From NCBI RefSeq assembly GCF_900112705.1, contig NZ_FOMR01000017.1:1-41437 (forward strand): 41,437 nucleotides of DNA. Reading direction: 5' to 3'. The position numbers and the translations under genes were made by a program. The first letter of the stretch is position 1, and every line of letters starts with the position of its first letter. Below are positions 17,610 to 25,220 of the stretch, piece after piece. The notes beneath the pieces were generated by a model, which saw nothing but the letters and a program-made list of their open reading frames with translations, was not told the origin of the DNA and made no database searches. This stretch comes from Lentibacillus persicus (GTDB lineage Bacteria > Bacillota > Bacilli > Bacillales > Amphibacillaceae).

Positions 17610-18179
17610 ATGCAAACGCCTGTTTCTGCGAAAGACAAAAAAAGTTTTATTCACTGGTTTTTGAATCATTATCAGTTAAAAAAACGGGAAAGCGTCTGGA
17701 TTCTTAATTATATTCTCAATCATGACAAACTGCTGGATAATGTGCATTTTGTGAGGGAAGCTAAATTCTGTCCAAGAGGCGTGATCATGACAGCGTATTG
17801 TTCAAACCAAGTCTCATTTCGTTTTTACAAAAAACAACTCGTAACGACTGATGCTGAAAAAGCTTTTCACGATATACGCATGAATCAAGGCGAACCTTTG
17901 TATATCCAATTAAATTTCAGCAAGTCTTATCAAAACAGTTTTTTTGCTGCTGTACTCGTTGAAAATCCATTTATTTCTGATGATTACTTCATAACTGAAA
18001 AAGATCAGGAAACAGCAAAGCAGCTGTGGGATAAAATCATTTATGAGCAGCAGAGTAAGTCGCTTCAAGAACAAATTGATCAAGCTTTGGATAAAAGAGA
18101 TCGTCCGATGTTTATTGATTTGACAAGAAGATTATATCAATTGAATAAAAGAGAGAAAAATCAACCTAAAGAATCGTAA
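17610..18179 (+). CDS. ypiB: UPF0302 family protein YpiB
   Basis: A 189-residue soluble protein. It matches the UPF0302/YpiB family by the stretches FIHWFLNHYQLKKRESVWIL, HFVREAKFCPRGVIM and TTDAEKAFHDIRMN. The last 30-40 residues look like the small YpiB C-terminal helical motif (LDKRDRPMFIDLTRRLYQL). The function is unknown; the family is kept next to the qcr genes in Bacilli. The ATG at 17610 follows GGGAGGAGG at 17590-17598 with an 11-base spacer; a longer reading from a GTG at 17574 lacks homology. The end of the gene forms part of its own terminator. Confidence 0.85.
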   Translation: MQTPVSAKDKKSFIHWFLNHYQLKKRESVWILNYILNHDKLLDNVHFVREAKFCPRGVIMTAYCSNQVSFRFYKKQLVTTDAEKAFHDIRMNQGEPLYIQLNFSKSYQNSFFAAVLVENPFISDDYFITEKDQETAKQLWDKIIYEQQSKSLQEQIDQALDKRDRPMFIDLTRRLYQLNKREKNQPKES

Positions 18180-18195
18180 GAGGTTGATTTTTTTT
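18159..18195 (+). terminator. Terminator overlapping the end of ypiB
   Basis: AATCAACCT (18159-18167) pairs with AGGTTGATT (18181-18189), then a T run to 18195. The left arm lies inside the last codons of ypiB. Confidence 0.8.
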
Positions 18196-18271
18196 GTGTT
18201 ATTGGGATAACATGTAATTTGGTAAAAAATTTCATGTTATGAAGAATAGAGAGAAGGGCTGGTTGTATACT

Positions 18272-18736
18272 ATGAAATGGGTCAAGCATGATCTACAGCA
18301 TTATGTACAGGAAAAAGAATATATCGATACGATTATTATTCCTTTGTTGCCTTTTCAATTGTCTAATGAGTCAAATCTTGAAAAGGATGCTCTTCAAAAC
18401 GAACTACTGTCCGTATTTAATCGTGAACTCGAAAAAGAATTAACAGGTCGTGTGCTTCTTGCACCGGATTATCATTATTTGGCATCAGCTGATAAACAAG
18501 TTGAGTTAGAAAGGCTTGACACATGGGTGAACGATATCCAAACACAGCCATTTCCATTTGTATTTTTCATTACTTCTGACGCAGAATGGAAAAAGATCGA
18601 ACAAAAGCTCGGAGGCAATCTCCTATGGCTGCCTTTTATTGCAACTGAGTCAATGAAACCTTCCGAAGTACAATCAGCTGTCCGAACTCAAGTTAAAGAA
18701 GTTACTGGGCTTATCAGATCTTATTGGAAGGGTTAA
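18272..18736 (+). CDS. ypiF: DUF2487 family protein YpiF
   Basis: A 154-residue soluble protein matching the DUF2487/YpiF family by its opening MKWVKHDLQHYVQEKEYIDT, the IIPLLPF stretch and its place before qcrA. The function is unknown. The start is ambiguous: the ATG at 18272 agrees with homologs, but the Shine-Dalgarno AGAAGGG at 18252-18258 is 13 bases away and nearer a TTG at 18263. An ATG at 18239 would add 11 residues with no Shine-Dalgarno. Confidence 0.78.
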   Translation: MKWVKHDLQHYVQEKEYIDTIIIPLLPFQLSNESNLEKDALQNELLSVFNRELEKELTGRVLLAPDYHYLASADKQVELERLDTWVNDIQTQPFPFVFFITSDAEWKKIEQKLGGNLLWLPFIATESMKPSEVQSAVRTQVKEVTGLIRSYWKG

Positions 18737-18769
18737 TGAGTTAAACTTACCGCTGCGGTTCATCTAACT

Positions 18770-18799
18770 ATCAGTGGCGAAAAACATTCCGCCACTGAT
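18770..18799. other. 10-bp perfect hairpin without T tract, before qcrA
   Basis: ATCAGTGGCG (18770-18779) is the exact reverse complement of CGCCACTGAT (18790-18799), around an A-rich 10-base loop. No T run follows on either strand, so it is a poor intrinsic terminator. It lies between ypiF and the qcr promoter. It could be an mRNA 3'-end stabiliser or an operator. Confidence 0.55.
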
Positions 18800-18888
18800 T
18801 GAAGATTCACTTTATTGATGGATTCTGATATACTTCCTAACGATGGACATCTTCTGACATTATTCATGGAAGTGCAGAAGGATTTATA

Positions 18889-18917
18889 TTGACCCGTCCA
18901 GCAGATTGCGCTATTAT
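18889..18917 (+). promoter_or_regulatory. Strong sigma-A-like promoter of qcrABC
   Basis: TTGACC (18889-18894) and TATTAT (18912-18917) are separated by 17 bases, each one mismatch from consensus. The predicted leader to qcrA is about 60 bases. No clear catabolite-response (cre) site was seen around it. Confidence 0.7.
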
Positions 18918-18983
18918 GGTATTGTCCTAGTAATCTGATTTTATAAGCTTGTCCGTGAAAAACGTATAGAGGGGGGGAAAATC

Positions 18984-19499
18984 ATGAGCGAAGATAAACA
19001 ACCAGTATCCCGTCGACAATTTTTGAATTATACACTTACAGGTGTAGGAGGATTTATGGCAGCCGGCATAATGATTTCGCCTTTAAGAATGGCGATTGAT
19101 CCTGTATTGCAACAGGGCGAAGGTGAAAGTGACTTTACCAATGTTCAGCTTGCTGAAGGCGATATTACAAATGAACCTCAGCGAGTGGATTGGGAAGTTG
19201 AACAAGTTGATGGCTGGTATGAATCAACTGTCAGTAAAACTGCATGGGTTTACAAAGACGACAATGGTGATATAGTTGCCCTTTCCCCAATTTGCACACA
19301 CCTTGGTTGTGTTGTGTCATGGGAAGGAAGCGAAGACCACCCGGAACGCTTCTATTGTCCTTGCCATGACGGGCTGTATTATAAGGACGGTGTGAACGTT
19401 GAGGGAACGCCACCTACAGCACCATTGCCCGTTTATGAGCACAAAATTGAAAACGGAATGTTATTCTTGGGTAAATCACAACCGAGAGGGGAGGCTTAA
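18984..19499 (+). CDS. qcrA: Menaquinol:cytochrome c reductase Rieske iron-sulfur subunit
   Basis: QcrA carries the [2Fe-2S] centre of the b6c-type complex. The two ligand boxes are C104-T-H-L-G-C109 and C125-P-C-H128, the standard Rieske arrangement with the disulfide cysteines C109 and C127. The N-terminus has SRRQFLNYT with twin arginines at 10-11, a Tat-type signal followed by a hydrophobic anchor at about 17-32. The folded cluster domain therefore faces outside. GGGGGG at the leader end gives a strong Shine-Dalgarno. First gene of qcrABC. Confidence 0.97.
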   Translation: MSEDKQPVSRRQFLNYTLTGVGGFMAAGIMISPLRMAIDPVLQQGEGESDFTNVQLAEGDITNEPQRVDWEVEQVDGWYESTVSKTAWVYKDDNGDIVALSPICTHLGCVVSWEGSEDHPERFYCPCHDGLYYKDGVNVEGTPPTAPLPVYEHKIENGMLFLGKSQPRGEA

Positions 19500-19505
19500 C
19501 AGGTC

Positions 19506-20180
19506 ATGCTGCAGAAAATTTATGACTGGATAGATGACCGTGTCGATATAACGCCGATATGGCGGGATATTGCAGATCACGAAGTTCCTGAGCATGTCAA
19601 TCCGGCGCATCATTTTTCAGCCTTTGTGTACTGTTTTGGCGGCCTGACATTTTTCGTAGTCGTCATTCAAATACTATCAGGTATGTTCCTGACAATGTAC
19701 TACGTTCCGGATATTGAAAATGCTTGGCGATCTGTTTACTATTTACAGACCGAAGTGGCACATGGTCAAATTGTCCGCGGAATGCATCACTGGGGAGCCA
19801 GTGTTGTAGTTGTAATGCTATTGTTACATACGATGCGTGTGTTCTTCCAAGGCGCATATAAAAAACCACGTGAGCTTAACTGGATGGTAGGTGTACTGTT
19901 GTTTTTCACCATTTTAGGTTTAGGTTTTACGGGGTACCTGCTTCCTTGGGATAATAAGGCGTATTTTGCTACTGAAGTAGGGTTGAATATTGCTGCGGAT
20001 GTTCCACTAATTGGAGAAGAACTTAAAACATTGCTCGCAGGTGATGAGGACATTGTTGGTGCTCAGACACTGGCCAGATTCTTTGCAATCCACGTCTTCT
20101 TCCTGCCTGCTGCGTTATTCGCTCTCTTGGGCGTACACTTTATATTAATACGCAGACAGGGAATATCCGGACCACTATAA
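19506..20180 (+). CDS. qcrB: Menaquinol:cytochrome c reductase cytochrome b subunit
   Basis: QcrB is the membrane b6-type cytochrome with four helices that bears the two b hemes and oxidises menaquinol. The heme-binding histidine pairs are visible in HHFSAF, GMHHWG, LLLHTMRV and the late AIHVFFLP. PWDNKAYFATEVG fits the quinone-site region. Cys43 (VYCFGG) matches the Cys that in B. subtilis binds an extra heme covalently. 224 residues. Seven bases separate it from qcrA. Confidence 0.96.
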   Translation: MLQKIYDWIDDRVDITPIWRDIADHEVPEHVNPAHHFSAFVYCFGGLTFFVVVIQILSGMFLTMYYVPDIENAWRSVYYLQTEVAHGQIVRGMHHWGASVVVVMLLLHTMRVFFQGAYKKPRELNWMVGVLLFFTILGLGFTGYLLPWDNKAYFATEVGLNIAADVPLIGEELKTLLAGDEDIVGAQTLARFFAIHVFFLPAALFALLGVHFILIRRQGISGPL

Positions 20181-20198
20181 TGAAGAGGAGGTTAAGCT

Positions 20199-20975
20199 GT
20201 GCACAAGGGTAAGGGAATGAAGTTCGTCGGAGATTCCAGAATCTCCGCTGAACGCAAACCGAATATACCAAAAGATTACTCAGAATATCCCGGCAGAACA
20301 GAAGCGTTTTGGCCCAATTTCCTGTTAAAAGAATGGCTGGCAGGATCTGTGTTTTTAGTTGGATTTCTTTGTCTGACGCTGGCACATCCGTCACCGCTTG
20401 AAGGGATGGCAGACCCGACTGATGCCGGTTATATACCTTTACCGGACTGGTACTTCTTGTTCTTATATGAACTGTTAAAGTATGATTTTGCCAGTGGACC
20501 GTATATACTATTTGGCATCGTCATTATTCCTGGCTTGGCATTCGGCGGCTTATTATTAGCTCCTTTTCTGGACCAGGGGCCGGGCAGACGTCCGCACCAA
20601 CGGCCGGTAGCAGTTGGTATGATGCTTTTGGGACTGATTTCTACAATATGGCTGACTTATGAATCAGCTGAAGGTGTCAACTGGGCTGAACGTGCTGAAG
20701 CAAACAAGCCGATTCACCCTTCTGAACAAGCGGATATTGATACTGAAGCTGAAGGTTACGCCATATACGAAAGCAACTGTATGAGCTGTCACGGAGATGA
20801 TCTTCAAGGCGGAAGCGCAGGGCCATCACTAATTGGTATCGACCGCTCTGCTGAAGAGATCAAAGATATCGCACAGAATGGTATCGGCACAATGCCGGCA
20901 GATCAGTTCACTGGTTCCGATGAAGAATTGGACCAACTCGCTGAGTTTATTATTTCTGTGAACGAACAGCAATAA
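20199..20975 (+). CDS. qcrC: Menaquinol:cytochrome c reductase subunit IV-cytochrome c fusion
   Basis: QcrC fuses a subunit IV-like membrane part with a C-terminal cytochrome c domain, the arrangement special to Bacillus-type bc complexes. Membrane helices lie at about 47-63, 100-122 and 136-154. PDWYFLFLYELLKY is the subunit IV signature. The heme c motif is C194-M-S-C-H198, with Met232 (TMPADQ) as the likely axial ligand. GTG start with AAGAGGAGG upstream. 258 residues. It ends the operon before a terminator. Confidence 0.96.
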   Translation: MHKGKGMKFVGDSRISAERKPNIPKDYSEYPGRTEAFWPNFLLKEWLAGSVFLVGFLCLTLAHPSPLEGMADPTDAGYIPLPDWYFLFLYELLKYDFASGPYILFGIVIIPGLAFGGLLLAPFLDQGPGRRPHQRPVAVGMMLLGLISTIWLTYESAEGVNWAERAEANKPIHPSEQADIDTEAEGYAIYESNCMSCHGDDLQGGSAGPSLIGIDRSAEEIKDIAQNGIGTMPADQFTGSDEELDQLAEFIISVNEQQ

Positions 20976-20988
20976 ATTTGATTCATTA

Positions 20989-21025
20989 AACACCTTTACC
21001 AGACAAACTTGGTAAGGGTGTTTTT
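20989..21025 (+). terminator. Terminator of qcrABC
   Basis: AACACCTTTACC (20989-21000) pairs with GGTAAGGGTGTT (21011-21022), 12 pairs with one G-U, followed by T to 21025. Confidence 0.85.
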
Positions 21026-21053
21026 AATACGAGTCATTAAGAAGGGTTTAATA

Positions 21054-21623
21054 ATGATAAAATATCTGCTTATGGATAAACGTGTTATAGGTTTGCTGTT
21101 TATTATTAATTTTATTGGAACGATTTATGGTTATTACTGGTATCGAAATCAGCTGGCTCAAACCCCCGATATATTCTTATTATTTGTACCTGACAGCCCT
21201 ACAGCCAGCTTATTTTTTACGATTGTGTTACTATTCTTTTTATTTAATAAGAATATCCCCTACATTGAAGCGCTTGCTGTGGTTACGTTATTTAAATATG
21301 GCGTGTGGGCAGTTGTTATGAACATCCTTACATTAGTGATTGAAGGGGAATTGGGGTGGACAGGCTACATGCTTATGATATCACATGGTGCAATGGCAGT
21401 TCAGGGGCTTTTATACACGCCTTTTTATGCCATAAAAGTTCGGCATCTTGTTTTGGCTGCTATCTGGACACTTCACAATGATGTCATTGACTATGTGTTT
21501 GAGCAAATGCCTGTATATTCCTCAGTCACCGCATACATGAATGAAGTTGGATACTTTACATTCTGGCTAAGTATCCTATCGGTTGGGTTAGCTTATGTAT
21601 TTACAGTAAGGCGTAAAAATTGA
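21054..21623 (+). CDS. ypjA: DUF1405 integral membrane protein YpjA
   Basis: A 189-residue membrane protein with about five or six hydrophobic segments, starting near residues 10-25. It fits the DUF1405 family (B. subtilis YpjA, same place after qcrC) through FIINFIGTIYGYYWY, LFVPDSPTASLFFTI and TLHNDVIDY. Function unknown. The ATG at 21054 has AGAAGGG about 9 bases upstream. A start at 21009 would lie inside the qcr terminator, so I rejected it. It may depend on read-through from qcrABC, as no promoter is obvious. Confidence 0.85.
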   Translation: MIKYLLMDKRVIGLLFIINFIGTIYGYYWYRNQLAQTPDIFLLFVPDSPTASLFFTIVLLFFLFNKNIPYIEALAVVTLFKYGVWAVVMNILTLVIEGELGWTGYMLMISHGAMAVQGLLYTPFYAIKVRHLVLAAIWTLHNDVIDYVFEQMPVYSSVTAYMNEVGYFTFWLSILSVGLAYVFTVRRKN

Positions 21624-21637
21624 GCTGACTGTGGTGG

Positions 21638-21666
21638 TTATATATTGATGATACCGCACATACATT
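21638..21666 (+). promoter_or_regulatory. Sigma-E-like promoter before the ypjB-like gene
   Basis: TTATATA (21638-21644) and CATACATT (21659-21666) are 14 bases apart, close to the mother-cell sigma-E consensus. This is consistent with a sporulation gene downstream. Confidence 0.45.
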
Positions 21667-21698
21667 AGTGTTGAAGATGTTAGTGTGAGGTGATCACC

Positions 21699-21947
21699 AT
21701 GAAATTCACAAAACGAATGCTGATTGCTGTCATCGGAATAATTATATGTGCGTCATATTCAGCACCTGCAGCTGCCTCAGCACAGCAGTATTTTCCAATA
21801 GCTGCAACATCGACTGCAAATGTAACGATGGCCCCGTTTTATTGGATGATAGGGATTGTTGGTGGGTCGATTGCTATTACATTATCTTATGTCGGATGGA
21901 GAAAATATAGAGGGGAAAGAAAAAAACAGACAGATGACGATTCATAA
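21699..21947 (+). CDS. ypjB: Short YpjB-like membrane protein, middle domain missing
   Basis: Only 82 residues: a signal-peptide-like N-terminus (basic MKFTKR, hydrophobic core, AAASA near 24-28), about 20 external residues, then a membrane helix at about 49-67 and the basic tail SYVGWRKYRGERKK. The tail and the position between ypjA and ypjC resemble the end of sporulation protein YpjB, which is about 260 residues in B. subtilis. That implies loss of nearly the whole extracytoplasmic domain while both membrane parts stay in frame. The ATG at 21699 has GAGGTGAT upstream. A sigma-E-like promoter precedes it. Assignment rests on the tail and context; it could be an unrelated small protein. Confidence 0.55.
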   Translation: MKFTKRMLIAVIGIIICASYSAPAAASAQQYFPIAATSTANVTMAPFYWMIGIVGGSIAITLSYVGWRKYRGERKKQTDDDS

Positions 21948-21950
21948 TAA

Positions 21951-21979
21951 TTGACTATTGCCGAATTTTTGACTAAAAT
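21951..21979 (+). promoter_or_regulatory. Sigma-A-like promoter for the metallopeptidase gene
   Basis: TTGACT (21951-21956) and TAAAAT (21974-21979) are spaced by 17 bases, 55 bases before the start codon. Confidence 0.6.
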
Positions 21980-22034
21980 TGACCTTAAAGAGATAAAATT
22001 TCAGTTTGAATTTAAATAAAATGGAGGAATGAAC

Positions 22035-22718
22035 ATGCTAGGTGGTCTTGGCGGCTATTTGATATACATTGCGCTTTTGATGATTATCCCTTTGTGGGCT
22101 CAATCCAATGTAAAAAACACGTATAAAAAATATTCAAAGGTGGCAACATCATCCGGGATGACCGGAGCTGAAGTCGCTCGTAAAATTCTAAATGACAATG
22201 GCATCTATAATGTTGAAGTTCGTGAAACAAAAGGGATGTTATCGGACCATTACCATCCAAAAAAGAAAACAGTCAATCTTTCAACTGACAATTTCCACGG
22301 TCGCTCCATGGCATCTTCTGCTATCGCAGCGCATGAGGTAGGACACGCCATCCAGGATGCAGAAGAATATGCGTTCTTGCGTTTCCGATCTGCCTTAGCG
22401 CCTATCGCGGCTACGGGGTCGAATATGGCTATTTTCCTTATCATTGCAGGTATGATTTTCAGTCAGGGATTGTTTCTATTAGGAATCATTTTCTTTTCGG
22501 CGGCTGTTTTGTTCCAGCTTGTGACATTGCCGGTTGAATTTGATGCCTCGAATCGAGCGATGGCGCAAATGGTCTCAACCGGGGTTATCCGAAACAATGA
22601 GGAACGGCCAACGAAAAAAGTACTAAACGCCGCTGCCCTGACATATGTTGCCGCTGCCTTAGTTGCAGTTGCTGAACTGGTCCGCTTTATCATGCTCTAC
22701 GCCTTAAGCAATGAGTAA
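22035..22718 (+). CDS. YugP-family zinc metallopeptidase
   Basis: A membrane metallopeptidase of the Zn_peptidase_2 family (B. subtilis YugP). The zinc motif is HEVGH within AIAAHEVGHAIQDAEEY, near residues 95-112. GMLSDHYHPKKKTVNLS before it is also typical. Hydrophobic segments lie at the N-terminus (about 6-22), after the motif (about 125-160) and at the C-terminus. The ATG at 22035 has GGAGG at 22023-22027; the ATG at 22029 is too close. 227 residues. The substrate is unknown. B. subtilis has its homolog elsewhere, so its place between ypjB and ypjC is local. Confidence 0.88.
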   Translation: MLGGLGGYLIYIALLMIIPLWAQSNVKNTYKKYSKVATSSGMTGAEVARKILNDNGIYNVEVRETKGMLSDHYHPKKKTVNLSTDNFHGRSMASSAIAAHEVGHAIQDAEEYAFLRFRSALAPIAATGSNMAIFLIIAGMIFSQGLFLLGIIFFSAAVLFQLVTLPVEFDASNRAMAQMVSTGVIRNNEERPTKKVLNAAALTYVAAALVAVAELVRFIMLYALSNE

Positions 22719-22725
22719 GATAGTT

Positions 22726-22777
22726 ATAACAGAAAAAGAGGGATGACAGAAAATTGTCATCCCTCTTTTTCTGTTAT
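22726..22777. terminator. 23-bp perfect bidirectional terminator
   Basis: The arms 22726-22748 and 22755-22777 are exact reverse complements, with a 6-base loop GAAAAT. Each arm contains an A or T tract, so it can end transcription on both strands. It lies between the plus-strand metallopeptidase gene and the minus-strand ypjC. Confidence 0.9.
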
Positions 22778-22804
22778 ACTTAGGACCTTTTTCATAAACA
22801 TTTT

Positions 22805-22940
22805 TGTGAGCGAAGGAAATACACGCCGACTCCTGCGGGAGCATAGGCATAGGTGAGACTCCGCAGGGCACAGCCCGAGGAGGCTCACCAGCCGCCCGCG
22901 GAAAGCGGCGTGTATTTCCTGAGCGGTGGAGGACGCACAA
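22805..22940. repeat. Intact palindromic intergenic repeat element
   Basis: Outer arms AGGAAATACACGCCG (22814-22828) and CGGCGTGTATTTCCT (22906-22920) are exact reverse complements. Nested pairs are CCTGCGG (22832-22838) with CCGCAGG (22861-22867), and GGTGAG (22852-22857) with CTCACC (22884-22889). The element is much richer in G+C than its surroundings and contains no gene. Similar intergenic elements are common in Oceanobacillus, Virgibacillus and related genomes as I recall. The gap 22778-23004 holds only this element. Confidence 0.75.
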
Positions 22941-23004
22941 ACTCAAATTTTAAAGTTAGTTCGCAGTTTATGGATTTTGTCATAGATAACAGTTCTTTTA
23001 GCAT

Positions 23005-23874
23005 TTAGTCTATTGGATTTTTATTCTCATCCAATGTAAATCCTTCTCCGACGACGTCATGAACTGAACTCATGGCTACAAACGCATGCGGGTCAATTTC
23101 ATTTATTAAATTTTTCAATCGTACGATTTCATTCCGCCCAACAATGCAATACAGCACATCCCTTTTTTCACCGGTAAAGCTTCCGCGGCCGTCAAGTATT
23201 GTAACACCGCGATCCATATCATTAATAATTGAATAAGCTATTTGATCACTATTGCTTGAAATAATCGTCGCACCACGTGCTGAATATGCGCCTTCCTGTA
23301 TAAAGTCAATGACGCGTGCACCGATATAGACAGCTAATAGTGTATACATCCCCTGTACCATATCAAGATAAGCTGCAATCGATGTTGCAACAACCGCAAA
23401 GTCAAATAAAAACATGGTTCTTCCCATGCTCCATCCGGCGTATTTATTGACAAGTCTTGCGATTATATCCACGCCACCGGTTGTACCACCATAACGGAAA
23501 ATAATACCAAGCCCAACCCCAATAAATACACCGGCAAAAAGTGCTGCCAGGGTCATATCTGACTGCAGATCAAGCAAGAAAGGGTCAATTTGAAAAATGG
23601 CTAAAAACAGAGATACTGCCAGGGTACCTATAATCGTGTAAATAAACGTATTTCTTCCGAGATATTTCCAACCTATAAAAAAGACCGGCACATTCAGCAC
23701 GATATTGGAAATTGCAGGATCCCAGTCCCATAAAAAGTAGAAAAGCAAGGTTATTCCGGTAAAACCACCTTCTCCAAGGTTATTTTGCATATTAAAGTGA
23801 ACAATCCCAAACGAAAAAATGGCAGATCCGATTAATATCAAAATTATATTCTTTATCTTCAACCCAAAAATCAT
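23005..23874 (-). CDS. ypjC: YitT family membrane protein (YpjC-like)
   Basis: An integral membrane protein of 289 residues in the YitT/UPF0750 family. The first 200 residues contain about five hydrophobic helices, with FGIVHFNMQNNLGEGGFTG and RYGGTTGGVDIIARLVNK as family signatures. The C-terminal 80 residues form a soluble DUF2179-type domain (ILDGRGSFTGEKRDVLYCIV). Transport or regulatory roles are suspected for the family, but none is proven here. The ATG at 23874 has GGAGGGG (minus strand) 5 bases upstream. It runs opposite to its neighbours and ends near the bidirectional terminator. Confidence 0.88.
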   Translation of the reverse strand: MIFGLKIKNIILILIGSAIFSFGIVHFNMQNNLGEGGFTGITLLFYFLWDWDPAISNIVLNVPVFFIGWKYLGRNTFIYTIIGTLAVSLFLAIFQIDPFLLDLQSDMTLAALFAGVFIGVGLGIIFRYGGTTGGVDIIARLVNKYAGWSMGRTMFLFDFAVVATSIAAYLDMVQGMYTLLAVYIGARVIDFIQEGAYSARGATIISSNSDQIAYSIINDMDRGVTILDGRGSFTGEKRDVLYCIVGRNEIVRLKNLINEIDPHAFVAMSSVHDVVGEGFTLDENKNPID

Positions 23875-23912
23875 CAAAACCCCTCCATGTTAGCCACATA
23901 TATGCTTTTTCC

Positions 23913-23940
23913 ATTATAGACAATTTGTCAGCAAAGTCAA
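23913..23940 (-). promoter_or_regulatory. Sigma-A-like promoter of ypjC
   Basis: On the minus strand TTGACT (23940-23935) and TATAAT (23918-23913) are 16 bases apart. The -10 is perfect. Its -35 lies 12 bases from the -35 of the divergent promoter. Confidence 0.7.
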
Positions 23941-23952
23941 AAGCCCAATAAT

Positions 23953-23981
23953 TTGTCAAAACGCTGCCTTTTAGCTAACAT
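23953..23981 (+). promoter_or_regulatory. Sigma-A-like promoter of ypjD and the dapB gene string
   Basis: TTGTCA (23953-23958) and TAACAT (23976-23981) are 17 bases apart. AATTTGTCA occurs twice, at 23922-23930 and 23950-23958, in this divergent region. Confidence 0.5.
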
Positions 23982-24017
23982 AAAAAGAGATTACAATAGT
24001 TTAAAGAGGCGATGTAT

Positions 24018-24356
24018 ATGAGAACAGAACATCTGAACTTTAATACAAATCAGATACAGCAAAGGGTTGATAATTATATATCCCAGTTCAAAGAAGGCTA
24101 CTTTTCACCCTTGAGTCTAATGGCCAGGCTCAGTGAAGAAACAGGTGAACTGGCACGGGAAATCAATCATTATTATGGTGAAAAACCAAAAAAACCTGCC
24201 GAACAGGAAAACACGGTAGAAGAAGAACTTGGTGACATTATATTTGTTTTAAGCTGTTTCGCCAATTCACTTGATATCGACCTTTCCGAAGCATTCAATT
24301 CATCAATGCAAAAAATAGAAACACGCGATAAAGACCGCTGGACACATAAAGAATAG
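24018..24356 (+). CDS. ypjD: MazG-like nucleotide pyrophosphohydrolase YpjD
   Basis: A 112-residue single-domain all-alpha NTP pyrophosphohydrolase of the MazG superfamily. The metal-binding pattern EExxE...ExxD is seen as SEETGELAREINH followed by EEELGDIIFVL. The enzymes hydrolyse nucleoside triphosphates to monophosphates and pyrophosphate; the true substrate here is unknown. The ATG at 24018 has AAAGAGG at 24003-24009, while the ATG at 24012 is too near. It opens the run ypjD-dapB-mgsA-bshA-cca-birA-dinG. Confidence 0.9.
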   Translation: MRTEHLNFNTNQIQQRVDNYISQFKEGYFSPLSLMARLSEETGELAREINHYYGEKPKKPAEQENTVEEELGDIIFVLSCFANSLDIDLSEAFNSSMQKIETRDKDRWTHKE

Positions 24357-24411
24357 TTTTAAGTAAAGAACGTAACATTTAATGCAGAACTATTGAAACA
24401 GGAGGATTATG

Positions 24412-25209
24412 ATGAAAACGAGAATAATTATTGCAGGACCCCGCGGAAAAATGGGGACAGAAGCAGTTAAGATGGTGGACGACGAAGAAACCTTTGAAAT
24501 CGTTGCTTGCATCGATCGAAAAAACGGAGGCAAAACTTTAAATGATATTGATGGGCTTCCTGATTTAGATGTTCCAATATTTGAAGATCCGGAAAAATGC
24601 TTTCAAGAAATCGAAGCAGATGTACTAATCGATTTAACTGTAGCTGAAGCAGGATTTGAACATACAAAATTGGCACTGCTGTATGGTATAAGACCGGTTG
24701 TAGGCACATCGGGCTTTTCCAAAGACCAAATTGCTGCACTGGAGGATTTATCAGAAACGCACGGAATTGGTTGTATCATCGCACCTAACTTTGCAGTCGG
24801 AGCAGTTCTTATGATGCAATTTGCCAAGACTGCAGCAAAATATTTACCTGATGTTGAGATCATTGAAAAGCACCATGATCAAAAGTTGGACGCGCCATCA
24901 GGGACTGCCGTTAAAACAGCGAATTTATTGGAAGAGACACGTCAAAGCAAACAGCAAGGTCATCCGGATGAAGTAGAAAAACTTAAAGGCGCGAGGGGGG
25001 CTGATTCAGACGGTATACATATCCACAGTGTCAGGCTCCCGGGGCTCGTTGCCCATCAGGAAGTGTTATTTGGCGGTCCTGGTCAAACCCTGACAATAAA
25101 ACACGATTCTTATAACCGGGCATCCTTTATGGAAGGTGTAAAATTGTCGGTCAATAAAGTGTTGGATTTAGACAAGTTTATTTACGGTCTGGAAAATTTA
25201 CTTGAATAG
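24412..25209 (+). CDS. dapB: 4-hydroxy-tetrahydrodipicolinate reductase
   Basis: DapB reduces hydroxy-tetrahydrodipicolinate to tetrahydrodipicolinate on the way to lysine and diaminopimelate for the cell wall; dipicolinate for spores arises from the same branch. The nucleotide motif GPRGKMG is at 9-15. The substrate signature [15 protein letters not shown] and VGTSGF are intact. About 265 residues. The ATG at 24412 has GGAGG 6 bases upstream; the preceding ATG at 24409 is less well spaced. Confidence 0.96.
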   Translation: MKTRIIIAGPRGKMGTEAVKMVDDEETFEIVACIDRKNGGKTLNDIDGLPDLDVPIFEDPEKCFQEIEADVLIDLTVAEAGFEHTKLALLYGIRPVVGTSGFSKDQIAALEDLSETHGIGCIIAPNFAVGAVLMMQFAKTAAKYLPDVEIIEKHHDQKLDAPSGTAVKTANLLEETRQSKQQGHPDEVEKLKGARGADSDGIHIHSVRLPGLVAHQEVLFGGPGQTLTIKHDSYNRASFMEGVKLSVNKVLDLDKFIYGLENLLE

Positions 25210-25220
25210 GCGGGGAAACG

